Source: Gammaproteobacteria bacterium
GTDB lineage: Bacteria > Pseudomonadota > Gammaproteobacteria > Xanthomonadales > Xanthomonadaceae
Reading direction: 5' to 3'
DNA length: 5,811 nt
NCBI GenBank assembly: GCA_030431185.1
Contig: JAUIJO010000187.1
Coordinates: 1 to 5,811 of the forward strand
Shown here one piece after another: positions 5,555 to 5,811 of the stretch (its first letter is position 1; every line of letters begins with the position of its first letter). The translations under genes and the position numbers were made by a program. Below the pieces are notes generated by a model. The model was not told the DNA's origin, did no database searches, and saw only the letters and a list, made by a program, of their open reading frames with translations.

Positions 5555-5568
5555 GTTAGCATGCGGGA
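5555..5568 (+). promoter_or_regulatory. Candidate -10 box of a leaderless promoter for the + strand membrane gene
   Basis: TAGCAT (5557-5562) fits TAnnnT and ends exactly 6 nt before the ATG at 5569. That spacing would place the transcription start at or next to the start codon, as in leaderless genes. No good -35 hexamer is found 16-18 bp upstream, and the only purine stretch before the ATG (CGGGA) touches it and is too close for a normal Shine-Dalgarno. Confidence 0.35.
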
Positions 5569-5811
5569 ATGTTGACCCATCTGAACCATTCCCGACTGCT
5601 GCGCTACGCCGGCCTGTTCACCTGGGTCGTGGTGGGGGTGCCGCTGCTGTACCTGTATTCATGGTCCTGGCTGCTCGAGGCGGGCGGCATCGAATCGGGC
5701 ATCGCGGCGGGCTTCGCGGCCATGCCGTGGGCGGCGATCGGCGCCTACGCCCTGTTCGGGGCCAGCTACGCCTGGCTGACCCGGGAGCTGGGGGGGCGCC
5801 AGGTCCGGTGG
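5569..5811 (+). CDS. N-terminal part of an integral membrane protein (runs off the right edge)
   Basis: The first 81 residues of a + strand gene that continues beyond the window. Two hydrophobic segments are clear: about 13-30 (YAGLFTWVVVGVPLLYLY) and about 44-70 (within GIAAGFAAMPWAAIGAYALF and on to SYAWL). A short polar loop with Glu37/Glu42 separates them, and a basic region, TRELGGRQVRW, follows. The N-terminal ATG follows the positive-inside pattern (His, Arg before the first segment). It is transcribed divergently from the GNAT-min operon. The family is not identified. The layout of a small membrane domain followed by a charged stretch is compatible with a membrane sensor kinase of the LytS type or a small multi-pass protein, but nothing seen decides this. 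Codon use resembles the neighbouring genes, supporting a real gene. Confidence 0.75.
   Translation, partial: MLTHLNHSRLLRYAGLFTWVVVGVPLLYLYSWSWLLEAGGIESGIAAGFAAMPWAAIGAYALFGASYAWLTRELGGRQVRW

Noticed and set aside
1..5811. Search for mobile elements, CRISPR arrays, tRNA/rRNA or other RNA genes
   Set aside because: No transposase-like frame, target duplication, regularly spaced repeat, tRNA cloverleaf or rRNA segment was seen. Composition and codon use are even throughout.

Overview
The window looks like chromosomal DNA from a high-GC gammaproteobacterium, most likely of the Lysobacteraceae/Xanthomonadaceae (Lysobacter, Luteimonas or a near relative). The evidence is the strong G/C preference at third codon positions, a MinCDE set that reads like the gammaproteobacterial one, and an ACE-like M2 peptidase lipoprotein of a kind known from xanthomonads. 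The genus is an inference from protein character, since no search could be run. Nothing points to a mobile element, prophage, CRISPR array or RNA gene, and composition is even across the window.

Layout. Positions 1-119 may carry the 3' end of an unidentified + strand gene (weak). Positions 188-214 form a perfect 11-bp-stem hairpin just past the end of the first minus-strand gene. From 236 to 5405 every gene is on the minus strand. In transcription order (right to left) they are a GNAT acetyltransferase (5405-4806), minC (4809-4039), minD (4013-3204), minE (3201-2941), a small HEAGH-motif protein of unknown function (2850-2365), and an M2 (ACE-like) dipeptidyl carboxypeptidase lipoprotein (2266-236). 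A divergent region at 5406-5568 separates this block from a + strand membrane protein that starts at 5569 and runs off the window.

How the genes work together. MinC, MinD and MinE form the oscillating system that keeps FtsZ rings at mid-cell. MinD is the membrane-bound ATPase, MinC the FtsZ antagonist it recruits, and MinE the factor that triggers ATP hydrolysis and release. The three genes are nearly contiguous, and the GNAT gene overlaps minC by 4 bp, so an acetyltransferase of unknown substrate appears to be the first gene of the min transcript. The HEAGH gene follows minE after 90 bp with no visible promoter or Shine-Dalgarno sequence and may be the operon's tail. The peptidase has its own candidate promoter and is probably an independent unit.

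Most useful corrections: MinD probably starts at a TTG at 4013 rather than an upstream TTG at 4019, and MinE at the ATG at 3201. The + strand membrane gene has a TAnnnT box exactly 6 nt before its ATG and may be leaderless. No clear new biological system is visible. The most open questions are the roles of the HEAGH protein and of the GNAT enzyme tied to minC.
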